This document shows positions 18,176 through 26,455 of a stretch of 64,000 nt of DNA, one piece after another. The stretch comes from Robertmurraya korlensis NBRC 107688 (lineage in GTDB: Bacteria > Bacillota > Bacilli > Bacillales > Cytobacillaceae). Numbering within the stretch: position 1 is the first letter of the stretch; each line of letters starts with the position of its first letter. Location of the stretch: contig NZ_BCVH01000003.1 of NCBI RefSeq assembly GCF_001591645.1, positions 186,001-250,000 on the forward strand, written 5' to 3'. The translations under genes were made by a program, and so were the position numbers. The notes under the pieces were generated by a model. That model did no database searches and had not been told where the DNA came from. It was given only the letters and a program-made list of their open reading frames with translations.

Positions 18176-18207
18176 TGACAATTTGTGTGGAAAGGAATCA
18201 TAGAAAA

Positions 18208-21114
18208 ATGACAAACTTAACAGTAGAAGCTTTAACAAGTGAGTATCGAAAAAATCCTTTAGGAATGGATATAGAAAGACCTCGTATTAGTTGGAAGATC
18301 CAATCTGATTTACGAGGAACGATACAAAAGGCGTATCAGATTCAAGTAGCAGTAGATCAAGATTTCCATGAAACGTTATGGGATACAGGCGTTGTCCAAT
18401 CAGAGAAATCGATTCAAATTGAATATTCTGGTCCTCCTCTTGTATCCCGTACCAGATATTTTTACCGCATCAAGATTTGGGATAGCTATAACCGTGAATC
18501 GGATTGGAGTGAAACAGCCTGGTGGGAAACAGCCCTATTTTCTCCAGAAGATTGGAAGGCCGAGTGGATCACACCTGCCCCTGAACAATTGGATTCTCAA
18601 TCGGAAGCGGCTTTTCTTTTACGAAGAGAATTTACGCTTAAGACAGGGATTTCTTCGGCTCGGGCGTATGGCACCGGTGTTGGTTTATATGAATTATTCT
18701 TAAATGGAGAGCGGGTCGGAGAGGATTTGCTTGCTCCAGGCTGGACTAGCTATCATAAACGGCTACAATATCAAACATATGATGTAACGGAACAGCTTCA
18801 AGATGGTGCAAATGCGATGGGAATTGTACTAGCTGACGGATGGTATAAAGGGAATCTGGTCAGAGAGGAACACCGAAATATTTATGGTGACACACGTGCA
18901 GCAAGGTTCCAGCTTCATGTCACTTATCACGACGGGACAGAAGAGTGTATTGTAACGGACCCTACTTGGAAAGCAGCAACAGGTCCTATTTTATTCTCAG
19001 AAATTTATCATGGGGAAACGTACGATGCCAGACTGGAACAAGAGGGATGGAGCCAACCCGATTTTCATGATGAGGATTGGGCCGACACCTTCATTCCGGA
19101 AATGCCGATCACTCAATTGGTGGCACAGGAAAATGATCCGGTCCGTGTCACAGAAGTTCTAAAACCAATCGAATCGTTTGTTACTCCAGCTGGCGATACC
19201 GTTCTAGACATGGGCCAAAACATGGTCGGTCGGATTCGATTCCAAGTCCGTGCTCCTGAAGGTACTCGAATTGTCTTGAGACATGCCGAGGTACTAGATA
19301 AGGAAGGGAATATTTACTTTGGCAATTTAAAATTTGCCAAGCAGAAGGTTGAATACATTGCAAAAGGGGAAGGGATTGAAACCTTTGCACCCAATTTTAC
19401 GTTCCAAGGCTTCCGTTATGTAAAAGTGGAAGGATACCCAGGACAGGAAAATGGGCTTCCTCTTAATAACTTTATAGGGGAAGTCATCCATACCGATATG
19501 GAACCAACTGGAACCTTCGAATGTTCCGATCCACTTGTGAACCGACTGCAGCAGAATATTGTTTGGGGGCAAAGAGGAAACTTCCTAGATGTGCCGACCG
19601 ATTGTCCGCAGCGAAGTGAGAGACTTGGATGGACCGCAGATGCTCAGGTCTTTGTTCAGACGGCCTTATTTAATTATCATGGAGGGCCATTCTTTACCAA
19701 ATGGCTACGAGATTTACAAGCGGATCAGTTGCCGGACGGCAATGTACCATTTGTCATTCCCAATGTAGAGGGTGGAAAGGGCTCTGCCGCCTGGGGGGAT
19801 GCAGCGACGATCATTCCTTGGACGGTCTATCAGACATATGGGGATAAGCGAGTGCTAGCCGATCAATATGACAGCATGAAAGCTTGGGTGGAATATATTC
19901 GCAGGCAGGGAAAAAATGAATGCCTATGGAACACAGGCTTTCATTTCGGCGATTGGTTAGCTCTGGATGCGAAAGAAAATAGCTTTGTTGGAGTCACACC
20001 AAAGGATTTGATTGCGACAGTGTTTTATGCGTATTCCACAAGAATCTTAAGAGATGCGGCAAAGGTTCTTGAGAAAGCTGAAGATGTTGAAGAATATAGC
20101 ACACTATTAACTAATATTATTGAACAATTTAACGACGAATTTGTTTCCCCAGCAGGACGATTGGTGTCTCCTACCCAAACGGCTCATATCATTGCGTTAA
20201 TGTTTGATATGGTGGATGGGAAAGCAATGGAAAGAACGGCTTATGAACTGAACGAGTTAATTATTCAAAATGACTATCATTTAAATACCGGCTTTGTGGG
20301 AACTCCGTATATTTGTTTTGCTCTTTCAAAAGGCGGTTATCACGAAACCGCGGTGAAATTACTAATGAAGGACGATTATCCATCTTGGCTGTACCAAATT
20401 AAAAAAGGTGCCACCACTGTTTGGGAGCATTGGGATAGCATTAAACCAGACGGCTCGTTCTGGAGTGACCAAATGAATTCATTTAACCATTATGCTTACG
20501 GGTCCATCGGCAATTGGATGTACAAAGTCATAGCTGGGCTCGATATGGATGCGACAAGTCCTGCCTATAAGAAAATCAAAATCGAACCGAAATTTGCTGG
20601 ATTGTCATTCACTTCTGCAAAAGCAGTTCATGAATCCATGTATGGAAAAATCGTCTCATCTTGGAAGCTAACAAACGAACAGGTAGAGCTTGAAGTCGAG
20701 GTTCCTCCGAACACAACAGCAGACATTCTTTTACCAAAAGCAACACTTGCTGATGTTTATGAAGGGGAAGAGTTATTAGTATCAAGTGATATCCATTCAT
20801 TTATGGAAACGGCAGAAGGTGTAAAAGTGACAGTGGGTTCTGGATCCTATCAGTTTGTCTATCCAAACGAGCAGGGACTAAGACCAATTTTTACTGAGGA
20901 TACGAAAATTATCGACTTCCTTGATCACAAAGAGGCAGGAGCTGTCCTTGAAAAAGTAGCACCAGGCATGACCAAACCACCGGCTCTTTTTACAACGAAA
21001 GCAAGGAGTCTGAAAGAGTTACTAGAAATGGGAGAAGCAAACCTTACAGAGGAGAAAGTGAAAGAGATTCTTGAAGAAATCAATCAGCTTGAATGGGAAG
21101 CTGTATTGGTTTAA
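18208..21114 (+). CDS. GH78 alpha-L-rhamnosidase
   Basis: 968 residues with no signal peptide, so cytoplasmic. The N-terminal part (about 1-330) has the immunoglobulin-like and jelly-roll rhamnosidase domains (WETALFSPEDWKAEWI, GVGLYELFLNGERVG). The six-hairpin catalytic domain follows, with VPTDCPQRSERLGWTADAQ near residue 475 and the second acid in TTVWEHWDSI near residue 750. The C-terminal 70 residues form an extra Lys/Glu-rich tail. ATG 18208 follows GGAAAGGAA; TTG 18175 overlaps the upstream hairpin and lacks a ribosome site. It removes terminal rhamnose, and GH1 could take the remaining beta-glucoside. Confidence 0.93.
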   Translation: MTNLTVEALTSEYRKNPLGMDIERPRISWKIQSDLRGTIQKAYQIQVAVDQDFHETLWDTGVVQSEKSIQIEYSGPPLVSRTRYFYRIKIWDSYNRESDWSETAWWETALFSPEDWKAEWITPAPEQLDSQSEAAFLLRREFTLKTGISSARAYGTGVGLYELFLNGERVGEDLLAPGWTSYHKRLQYQTYDVTEQLQDGANAMGIVLADGWYKGNLVREEHRNIYGDTRAARFQLHVTYHDGTEECIVTDPTWKAATGPILFSEIYHGETYDARLEQEGWSQPDFHDEDWADTFIPEMPITQLVAQENDPVRVTEVLKPIESFVTPAGDTVLDMGQNMVGRIRFQVRAPEGTRIVLRHAEVLDKEGNIYFGNLKFAKQKVEYIAKGEGIETFAPNFTFQGFRYVKVEGYPGQENGLPLNNFIGEVIHTDMEPTGTFECSDPLVNRLQQNIVWGQRGNFLDVPTDCPQRSERLGWTADAQVFVQTALFNYHGGPFFTKWLRDLQADQLPDGNVPFVIPNVEGGKGSAAWGDAATIIPWTVYQTYGDKRVLADQYDSMKAWVEYIRRQGKNECLWNTGFHFGDWLALDAKENSFVGVTPKDLIATVFYAYSTRILRDAAKVLEKAEDVEEYSTLLTNIIEQFNDEFVSPAGRLVSPTQTAHIIALMFDMVDGKAMERTAYELNELIIQNDYHLNTGFVGTPYICFALSKGGYHETAVKLLMKDDYPSWLYQIKKGATTVWEHWDSIKPDGSFWSDQMNSFNHYAYGSIGNWMYKVIAGLDMDATSPAYKKIKIEPKFAGLSFTSAKAVHESMYGKIVSSWKLTNEQVELEVEVPPNTTADILLPKATLADVYEGEELLVSSDIHSFMETAEGVKVTVGSGSYQFVYPNEQGLRPIFTEDTKIIDFLDHKEAGAVLEKVAPGMTKPPALFTTKARSLKELLEMGEANLTEEKVKEILEEINQLEWEAVLV

Positions 21115-21141
21115 ATCATTAAACACTTTAAATGAACGATT

Positions 21142-21168
21142 AAAACCATCCGATTGGATGGTTTTTTC
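21142..21168 (+). terminator. Terminator of GH78
   Basis: Stem AAAACCATCC / GGATGGTTTT around GATT, followed by TT and then CATTT. Confidence 0.9.
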
Positions 21169-21303
21169 ATTTCTATGTCTCACCTTCGAAGATGAGTTTT
21201 TTTAATGCAAAATTTATTTCCTCTCTCTCTTTTAATATATATAGTAAATCTTGTAGAATGACTTATGGGACTTTCATTGGGAAGCGAGAAAGATGGATCG
21301 ACA

Positions 21304-21320
21304 GGACAGGGTGCCTGTCC
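21304..21320. repeat. Short G/C-rich dyad GGACAGGGTGCCTGTCC
   Basis: A perfect 7-bp stem around GTG, embedded in a short G/C-rich patch (21299-21332) that stands out from the AT-rich surroundings. It precedes the LytTR regulator gene by about 28 bp. Similar small dyads are scattered through Bacillus genomes; a role here is not shown. Confidence 0.4.
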
Positions 21321-21347
21321 CGGTGTCCCGCGTTTAAGGAGGCACAT

Positions 21348-22058
21348 ATGATACGCATAGCAATTGTTGAGGACGAGGTTACTTACCAAGAGCAATTAAC
21401 AGAATATCTTCACAGGTTTGAAGAAGATAGAGGTGAAACCATTGAAATGGAGACCTTTTCTGATGGTGATGAGTTTGTTGAACATTATAAGGCCCAATTT
21501 GACATTATCTTAATGGATGTTCAAATGCGCTTTATGGATGGAATGTCTGCAGCAGAAGAAATTAGAAAAGTGGACTCTGAAGTAGTGATTATTTTTATTA
21601 CGAATATGGCACAGTATGCCATCAAAGGATATGCCGTGGATGCATTGGATTATGTATTAAAGCCGATTTCCTATTTTCAGTTTTCACAGCGCTTGAATCG
21701 GGCGGTTGAACGAATGAAAAAGAGGGAATCCCATTATCTTACGGTGAGTTTAAAAGGTGGGGTGAAACGGCTTCAGATTTCTGATATCTATTATGTGGAA
21801 AGTCAAGGTCATAACCTTATTTTTCGTACCAATAAAGGGGAGCTGACCGCATCAGGAACGATGAAGGAATTAGAAAAAGAATTATCCAGTTTTCATTTTT
21901 ATCGAGGGCATAAAGGGTATCTCATCAATTTAGAGCATGTAGAAGGAATGAAGGATAACTGTGCGGTGGTCAATGGGGAAGAACTTCTTGTGAGTCGTAC
22001 GAAAAAGAAAGGGTTCATGGAAGCTTTGGCCCATTATTGGGGTGAGGTGATTAAATGA
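21348..22058 (+). CDS. LytTR family response regulator
   Basis: 236 residues. The receiver domain has E8-D9-E10 and phospho-acceptor D57 (IILMDVQM), with the conserved lysine in YVLKPISY. The C-terminal LytTR DNA-binding domain starts near residue 130, with DIYYVESQGHNL and FYRGHKGYLINLEHVE. AAGGAGG precedes ATG 21348; the open frame upstream to 21192 is not coding. It overlaps the kinase gene by 4 bp (ATGA). Two LytTR boxes 90 bp after the kinase gene point to the GH3-Glf operon as its target. Confidence 0.92.
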   Translation: MIRIAIVEDEVTYQEQLTEYLHRFEEDRGETIEMETFSDGDEFVEHYKAQFDIILMDVQMRFMDGMSAAEEIRKVDSEVVIIFITNMAQYAIKGYAVDALDYVLKPISYFQFSQRLNRAVERMKKRESHYLTVSLKGGVKRLQISDIYYVESQGHNLIFRTNKGELTASGTMKELEKELSSFHFYRGHKGYLINLEHVEGMKDNCAVVNGEELLVSRTKKKGFMEALAHYWGEVIK

Positions 22059-23362
22059 ACGATGTTCTCCCTGATATCCCCAGGATCTATACCGCCTTGG
22101 CTGAGTGGATGGCTTGCATTGTGTACATCTCGGTATTAAAAAAACTACTAACGGGATGGAAGCTGGTTGCTTTCGCCGGTGTGGTTTTGATTGGACAAGT
22201 GGTATTTTTGGTATTGACTAAAGATTTACCGATTGTTCTTTGGATTCCTAGTATGGTTGTAGCCATTGGACTTATGTTTGCGTTCATCTATAGAAGTTGC
22301 GACATTTCTGCTTTAGAAGCAGGTTATTTTAGTGCAAGGGCATTCGTAGCAGCTGAGCTAGTGGCTTCATTGGAGTGGCAAGTGCATTTCTATTTTTTGA
22401 AGGGGAAAAACAGTGATTGGTTATTGGCAGGGTTGATCCTGATTATAGTTTACGGGGTTTCATTTTTGGTGATTTGGATATTAGAGAAACGACAAATCCC
22501 TGATGGTGGGAAATTAAATATTCGACCACGTGAATTATGGTCAACGGTTGTGATTGGAGCAGCCGTTTTTGGTATTAGTAATTTAAGCTTTGTGACGGCA
22601 AGAACCCCTTTTAGCGGAAAATATGCGCAAGAAATCTTTAATATTCGAACCTTGGTAGACCTAGGTGGATTTACGATTGTTTATGCCTATCATATTCAAT
22701 TAAAGGAACTAAGGGTGAGACATGAACTGAAGGCAGTGGAGAATATCCTTCAAAATCAATACTCGCAATATCAGCAATCAAAAGAAAGTATTGAAATCAT
22801 CAACTTTAAGTACCACGATTTAAAGAATCAAATTATCGCTTTACGAGCAGAAGAGGACTCAGATAAGAGAAACGAATTTTTAACGAAGATGGAAAATGAC
22901 ATCAAGTCATACGAAGCACAACATAAAACAGGACACCATGTGCTGGATACCTTACTGGCTAGCAAAAATATGTATTGTATTAAAAATGGCATTACGTTAA
23001 CCTGTGTGGCAGATGGAACCTTGCTTAAAGGGATTGATGTGATCGATATTTGTACGATTTTTGGTAATGCTCTGGATAATGCGATTGAATATGAACAAAA
23101 GATTGAAGACGAAGAAAAAAGATTAATTCATGTTTCGTTATTTTCTCAAAAAGATTTTCTCATGATTCGCATTGAAAATTATTTCGAAGGAGAGCTCGAG
23201 CTTGAAGGGGACTTACCCGCAACAACAAAAGAAGATTCGTATTATCATGGTTATGGGTTAAAGAGTATTCGATACGCGGTACAGAAGTATGGCGGGGTAG
23301 TTAATGTGGATCAAAAGGACAGCTGGTTTGAACTGAAGATTCTCATACCCAAGCTATCCTAG
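22055..23362 (+). CDS. GHKL sensor kinase, AgrC/NatK-like
   Basis: 435 residues. The N-terminal half has about six hydrophobic helices (to roughly residue 215). A coiled segment follows, then the phospho-acceptor motif KYHDLKNQII near residue 253. The C-terminal GHKL ATPase has FGNALDNAIEYE (N box) and HGYGLKSIR (G box). This is the polytopic class that partners LytTR regulators. The translational overlap with the regulator shows they form one unit. The signal is unknown; no pheromone precursor gene is visible beside it. Confidence 0.9.
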   Translation: MNDVLPDIPRIYTALAEWMACIVYISVLKKLLTGWKLVAFAGVVLIGQVVFLVLTKDLPIVLWIPSMVVAIGLMFAFIYRSCDISALEAGYFSARAFVAAELVASLEWQVHFYFLKGKNSDWLLAGLILIIVYGVSFLVIWILEKRQIPDGGKLNIRPRELWSTVVIGAAVFGISNLSFVTARTPFSGKYAQEIFNIRTLVDLGGFTIVYAYHIQLKELRVRHELKAVENILQNQYSQYQQSKESIEIINFKYHDLKNQIIALRAEEDSDKRNEFLTKMENDIKSYEAQHKTGHHVLDTLLASKNMYCIKNGITLTCVADGTLLKGIDVIDICTIFGNALDNAIEYEQKIEDEEKRLIHVSLFSQKDFLMIRIENYFEGELELEGDLPATTKEDSYYHGYGLKSIRYAVQKYGGVVNVDQKDSWFELKILIPKLS

Positions 23363-23397
23363 AGTGGCAGCTGATTGATAATAGAGGAAATGATAAG

Positions 23398-23441
23398 AAA
23401 GGCTTGGGTGATGTGCTAACTTCCTATCCAAGCCTTTTTCA
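23398..23441 (+). terminator. Terminator of the LytTR two-component operon
   Basis: Stem AAAGGCTTGG / CCAAGCCTTT with a 20-base loop, then TTC. Confidence 0.85.
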
Positions 23442-23450
23442 TGTGTAATG

Positions 23451-23480
23451 TCCGTTCATGCAAAAAATCGTACCGTTTAT
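23451..23480 (+). promoter_or_regulatory. Pair of LytTR binding boxes
   Basis: TCCGTTCAT at 23451-23459 and ACCGTTTAT at 23472-23480 both fit the LytTR consensus [TA][AC][CA]GTTN[AG][TG]. They are direct repeats with a 12-bp spacer (21 bp start to start, two helical turns), the canonical arrangement. They lie about 140 bp upstream of the GH3 start and directly downstream of the LytTR operon terminator. Confidence 0.75.
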
Positions 23481-23555
23481 GCAAGCGCTCTTATATACAG
23501 AAAAAAATGTGATACCATTTCGTTGTAAAGCGGTAAGGAAGAGGTCAATCATTAA

Positions 23556-23569
23556 TGTAAGCGTAGACA
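23556..23569 (+). promoter_or_regulatory. cre-like site upstream of the GH3 operon
   Basis: TGTAAGCGTAGACA differs by one base from the CcpA consensus and from the perfect site at 44886. It lies downstream of the LytTR boxes, where bound CcpA would act as a roadblock or promoter block. Confidence 0.5.
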
Positions 23570-23621
23570 AAAAATGGATGACTTCTTGTTGAACACTAGA
23601 TATAGAGAGGGGAACAATGGC

Positions 23622-26369
23622 ATGCAACAAACAGAAAAACCAAAGATGAGCAAGAAGAAAAGGAATACACTCATCTCATTAAGTACATTGGTGTTTTTAC
23701 TTGCTGGAGTACTAATCTATGGATTTGTTATCACTTCATCAGGTTACTGGCTATTGGCCAAATTTAAGCCGGATACAGAGGAACAAAAACTTTCGTACTC
23801 TACCGCTGTAGAGAGCATTGAGAAGATTACGGATGAGGGATTCGTATTAATGCAAAACAACGACAACCTTCTCCCAATTGCCACTTCTGAAAAAGAAAAA
23901 GCGAAGATTAACGTTTTTGGAACAAGATCGGTTGTCACTTTATTTAACTCAGGTGGTTCAACCGCAACAGATGTTGCGAACGCGGTTAAACTCGAAGAGG
24001 CCCTTCAAGGCCCAGATGGAAATTTTGAATTGAATCAAGATTTGTTATACCTCAATTATAATTTCTATAAAAAAGGTAATATTTCCATTGATGAAACGTC
24101 AGCGCCTAAAAACAAAAGTGATTCTGAAATATTAGGAACCGCTTCAAACCTTATTCTCCCTGAGGTACCTAAGAACGCCTATGAAGATACCTCATTATAT
24201 AGCGATGGAAAGACGATTATCGAACATGCAAAGGATTTCTCAGATACAGCGATGGTAGTCATTGGTCGTGGTGGTGGAGAAATGACCGAATTAGGACCGA
24301 ATGATCTTCAACTTACATCTGAAGAAAAAGATATGGTTGATGTGGTGAGCACGAACTTTGAAAATGTGATCTTACTTATTAACTCTACCAATGTGATAGA
24401 GCTTGGCTTTTTAGAGGATTATCCTTCTATTAAAAGTGTGGTATGGATGGGATTCCCAGGAGAATCTGGTACAAAATCATTAGCAAGAATTTTAAATGGG
24501 AAGGTCAATCCATCCGGTCATTTAGTCGACACTTGGGTGTCGGATGTCATGAGTATGCCTGCAGCCAAAAACTATATGAAACTTGAAGAGGATGGAAACT
24601 GGGCTGAAGGCAAAAATCATTATACAAATGCCGGTCAAGTTACAAACCCTCTAACGCAGAAAAAAGAAGATGTTGGTTTCTTTACTCAGTTACATGAAGG
24701 AATTTATGTCGGGTACAAATATTATGAAACACGCCATATGACAGATGAAAGCTACAATTATGATGAAGAAGTTGTCTTTCCATTCGGACATGGTCTAAGC
24801 TACACTTCATTCGAAAAGGAAATCGTAGAAATGACGGTAGACGGGGAAGAAGTTACCGTCCGCGTAGCTGTCAAGAATACAGGAGATGAACCTGGTAAGG
24901 ATAGTATTCAAATTTATTATAATCCTCCTTATACAGGTGCTATTGAAAAATCTACCGTGAACCTTGTAGATTTCAAAAAGACAAATGAAATTCAGCCTGG
25001 AGAAACAGAAATTTATCCTCTTACATTTAAAGTAGAGGACATGGCTTCGTACGATTATAAAGAAAACAAGGCGTATGTTCTAGAAGCTGGTGACTACGAG
25101 ATCATGCTTATGGAAAATGCTCATAGCAAACTTGACTCAGAAACGTATTCTCTTGACGATTCGATTGTTTATAATTCTGAAAATGCTGGGAATCGACCGA
25201 CAGATACTCAGGTAGCAACCAACCAATTTGAAGATGCTCATCATATTGATGACTATTTAACAAGGGACTGGGATCAAGCAAGCAGGGCCTTTACTGGACC
25301 ACAGGATTCAGATTTCGTTGCATCAAAAGAAATTCTCGATGCAATGACGTATGAAACACCTACTGATCAAGAATTGGGACTTACCTCTTCTGATATTCCA
25401 AAATATGGACAAGAATTAGATCAGCCTATCATGCTTTCTGATATGGTAAATGTTGATTACAATGATCCAAAATGGAACGATTTCGTTTCACAATTAACAC
25501 TTGAAGAAATGGCTAACATTAGTGGTACGGGTGCTTACCAACTACTTGAAATTAAAAGATTGGGAGTTCCGAAAACCTTACAGCCAGATGGCTCGATGGC
25601 GATTGCTTCCAACACCTATTCAGGTCCTATTATGGGAGTGGAAGGAGTGGGTGTTACGTATCCAGCACCAAGTGTGACGGCTTCTACATGGAATCAGGAT
25701 GCTGGTTATCTCATGGGAATCAGTGTTGGAACAGAAGCACAAGCATTCGGGTACAACGGCTGGTATTCTCCAGCAATGAATATTCATCGTACACCATTTA
25801 ATGGAAGAAACTTTGAATACTATAGTGAAGATGGTGTTCTTTCCGGAAAGATTGCTGCACAAGTCGTAAAGGGTGCGAATGAAAAAGGTGTCATCACTTA
25901 TATCAAGCACTTTGCTTTAAATGAACGTGAAACAGGGGTTCGCTCAACTCTATTTACTTGGTCTAATGAGCAGGCCATTCGTGAAATCTACCTAAAGCCA
26001 TTTGAAATAGCTGTTAAAGAAGGTGGAAGTCTTGGAGTGATGTCTTCGTTTAACTTCATTGGTTTAACATGGGCAGGTGGACATGACGGTTTACTCAACC
26101 AAGTTCTTAGAAATGAATGGGGCTTTAAGGGATTAGTCCTAACCGATGCTCATATGTATGAGCATATGAATCCTATGCAAATGCTTTATGAAGGTGGAGA
26201 TGTTTCTCTAGACGTTATGGCCATTTGGAAAGGTGGAGCAAACAACAGTAAGATATGGTTAGACGCAGCTCAAGAGCCATCTACTCAAATTAACACCATT
26301 AAAAACTTACAAAGAGCCAGTAAGAACACACTTTATGCCGTTTCTCGTTCTTGGAAGATGCAAAACTAG
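23622..26369 (+). CDS. Membrane-anchored GH3 family protein with reversed domain order
   Basis: 915 residues. An N-terminal helix (about 17-40) anchors the protein. The GH3 C-terminal alpha/beta domain comes first (EGFVLMQNNDNLLPI onward, about 60-300). The fibronectin-III-like domain follows (FPFGHGLSYTSFEK near 405). The GH3 TIM-barrel is last (from about 630; NGRNFEYYSEDG, YIKHFALNERE), with the likely nucleophile D842 in VLTDAHMYE. Reversed order is known in some GH3 beta-glucosidases. ATG 23622 follows GAGAGGGG; ATG 23574 has no ribosome site. It heads the operon under the LytTR boxes and probably works at the outer membrane face. Confidence 0.88.
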   Translation: MQQTEKPKMSKKKRNTLISLSTLVFLLAGVLIYGFVITSSGYWLLAKFKPDTEEQKLSYSTAVESIEKITDEGFVLMQNNDNLLPIATSEKEKAKINVFGTRSVVTLFNSGGSTATDVANAVKLEEALQGPDGNFELNQDLLYLNYNFYKKGNISIDETSAPKNKSDSEILGTASNLILPEVPKNAYEDTSLYSDGKTIIEHAKDFSDTAMVVIGRGGGEMTELGPNDLQLTSEEKDMVDVVSTNFENVILLINSTNVIELGFLEDYPSIKSVVWMGFPGESGTKSLARILNGKVNPSGHLVDTWVSDVMSMPAAKNYMKLEEDGNWAEGKNHYTNAGQVTNPLTQKKEDVGFFTQLHEGIYVGYKYYETRHMTDESYNYDEEVVFPFGHGLSYTSFEKEIVEMTVDGEEVTVRVAVKNTGDEPGKDSIQIYYNPPYTGAIEKSTVNLVDFKKTNEIQPGETEIYPLTFKVEDMASYDYKENKAYVLEAGDYEIMLMENAHSKLDSETYSLDDSIVYNSENAGNRPTDTQVATNQFEDAHHIDDYLTRDWDQASRAFTGPQDSDFVASKEILDAMTYETPTDQELGLTSSDIPKYGQELDQPIMLSDMVNVDYNDPKWNDFVSQLTLEEMANISGTGAYQLLEIKRLGVPKTLQPDGSMAIASNTYSGPIMGVEGVGVTYPAPSVTASTWNQDAGYLMGISVGTEAQAFGYNGWYSPAMNIHRTPFNGRNFEYYSEDGVLSGKIAAQVVKGANEKGVITYIKHFALNERETGVRSTLFTWSNEQAIREIYLKPFEIAVKEGGSLGVMSSFNFIGLTWAGGHDGLLNQVLRNEWGFKGLVLTDAHMYEHMNPMQMLYEGGDVSLDVMAIWKGGANNSKIWLDAAQEPSTQINTIKNLQRASKNTLYAVSRSWKMQN

Positions 26370-26403
26370 AATTTAAAGATAGACATAATGGATAGAAAAT
26401 AAA

Positions 26404-26434
26404 ATTCGGCGGTTCTTTTCAGGGACCGCCGAAT
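26404..26434 (+). terminator. Intercistronic hairpin between the two GH3 genes
   Basis: Perfect 10-bp stem ATTCGGCGGT / ACCGCCGAAT with an 11-base loop and no clear T-run. It may attenuate or stabilise mRNA within the operon and probably does not terminate it fully. Confidence 0.55.
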
Positions 26435-26455
26435 GTATAAAATGAGGTTTTTACA

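Noticed and set aside
21192-21347. 52-residue extension of the LytTR regulator
   Set aside because: AAGGAGG and ATG 21348 give a standard receiver start; the extension includes the GGACAGG dyad and is not protein-like.
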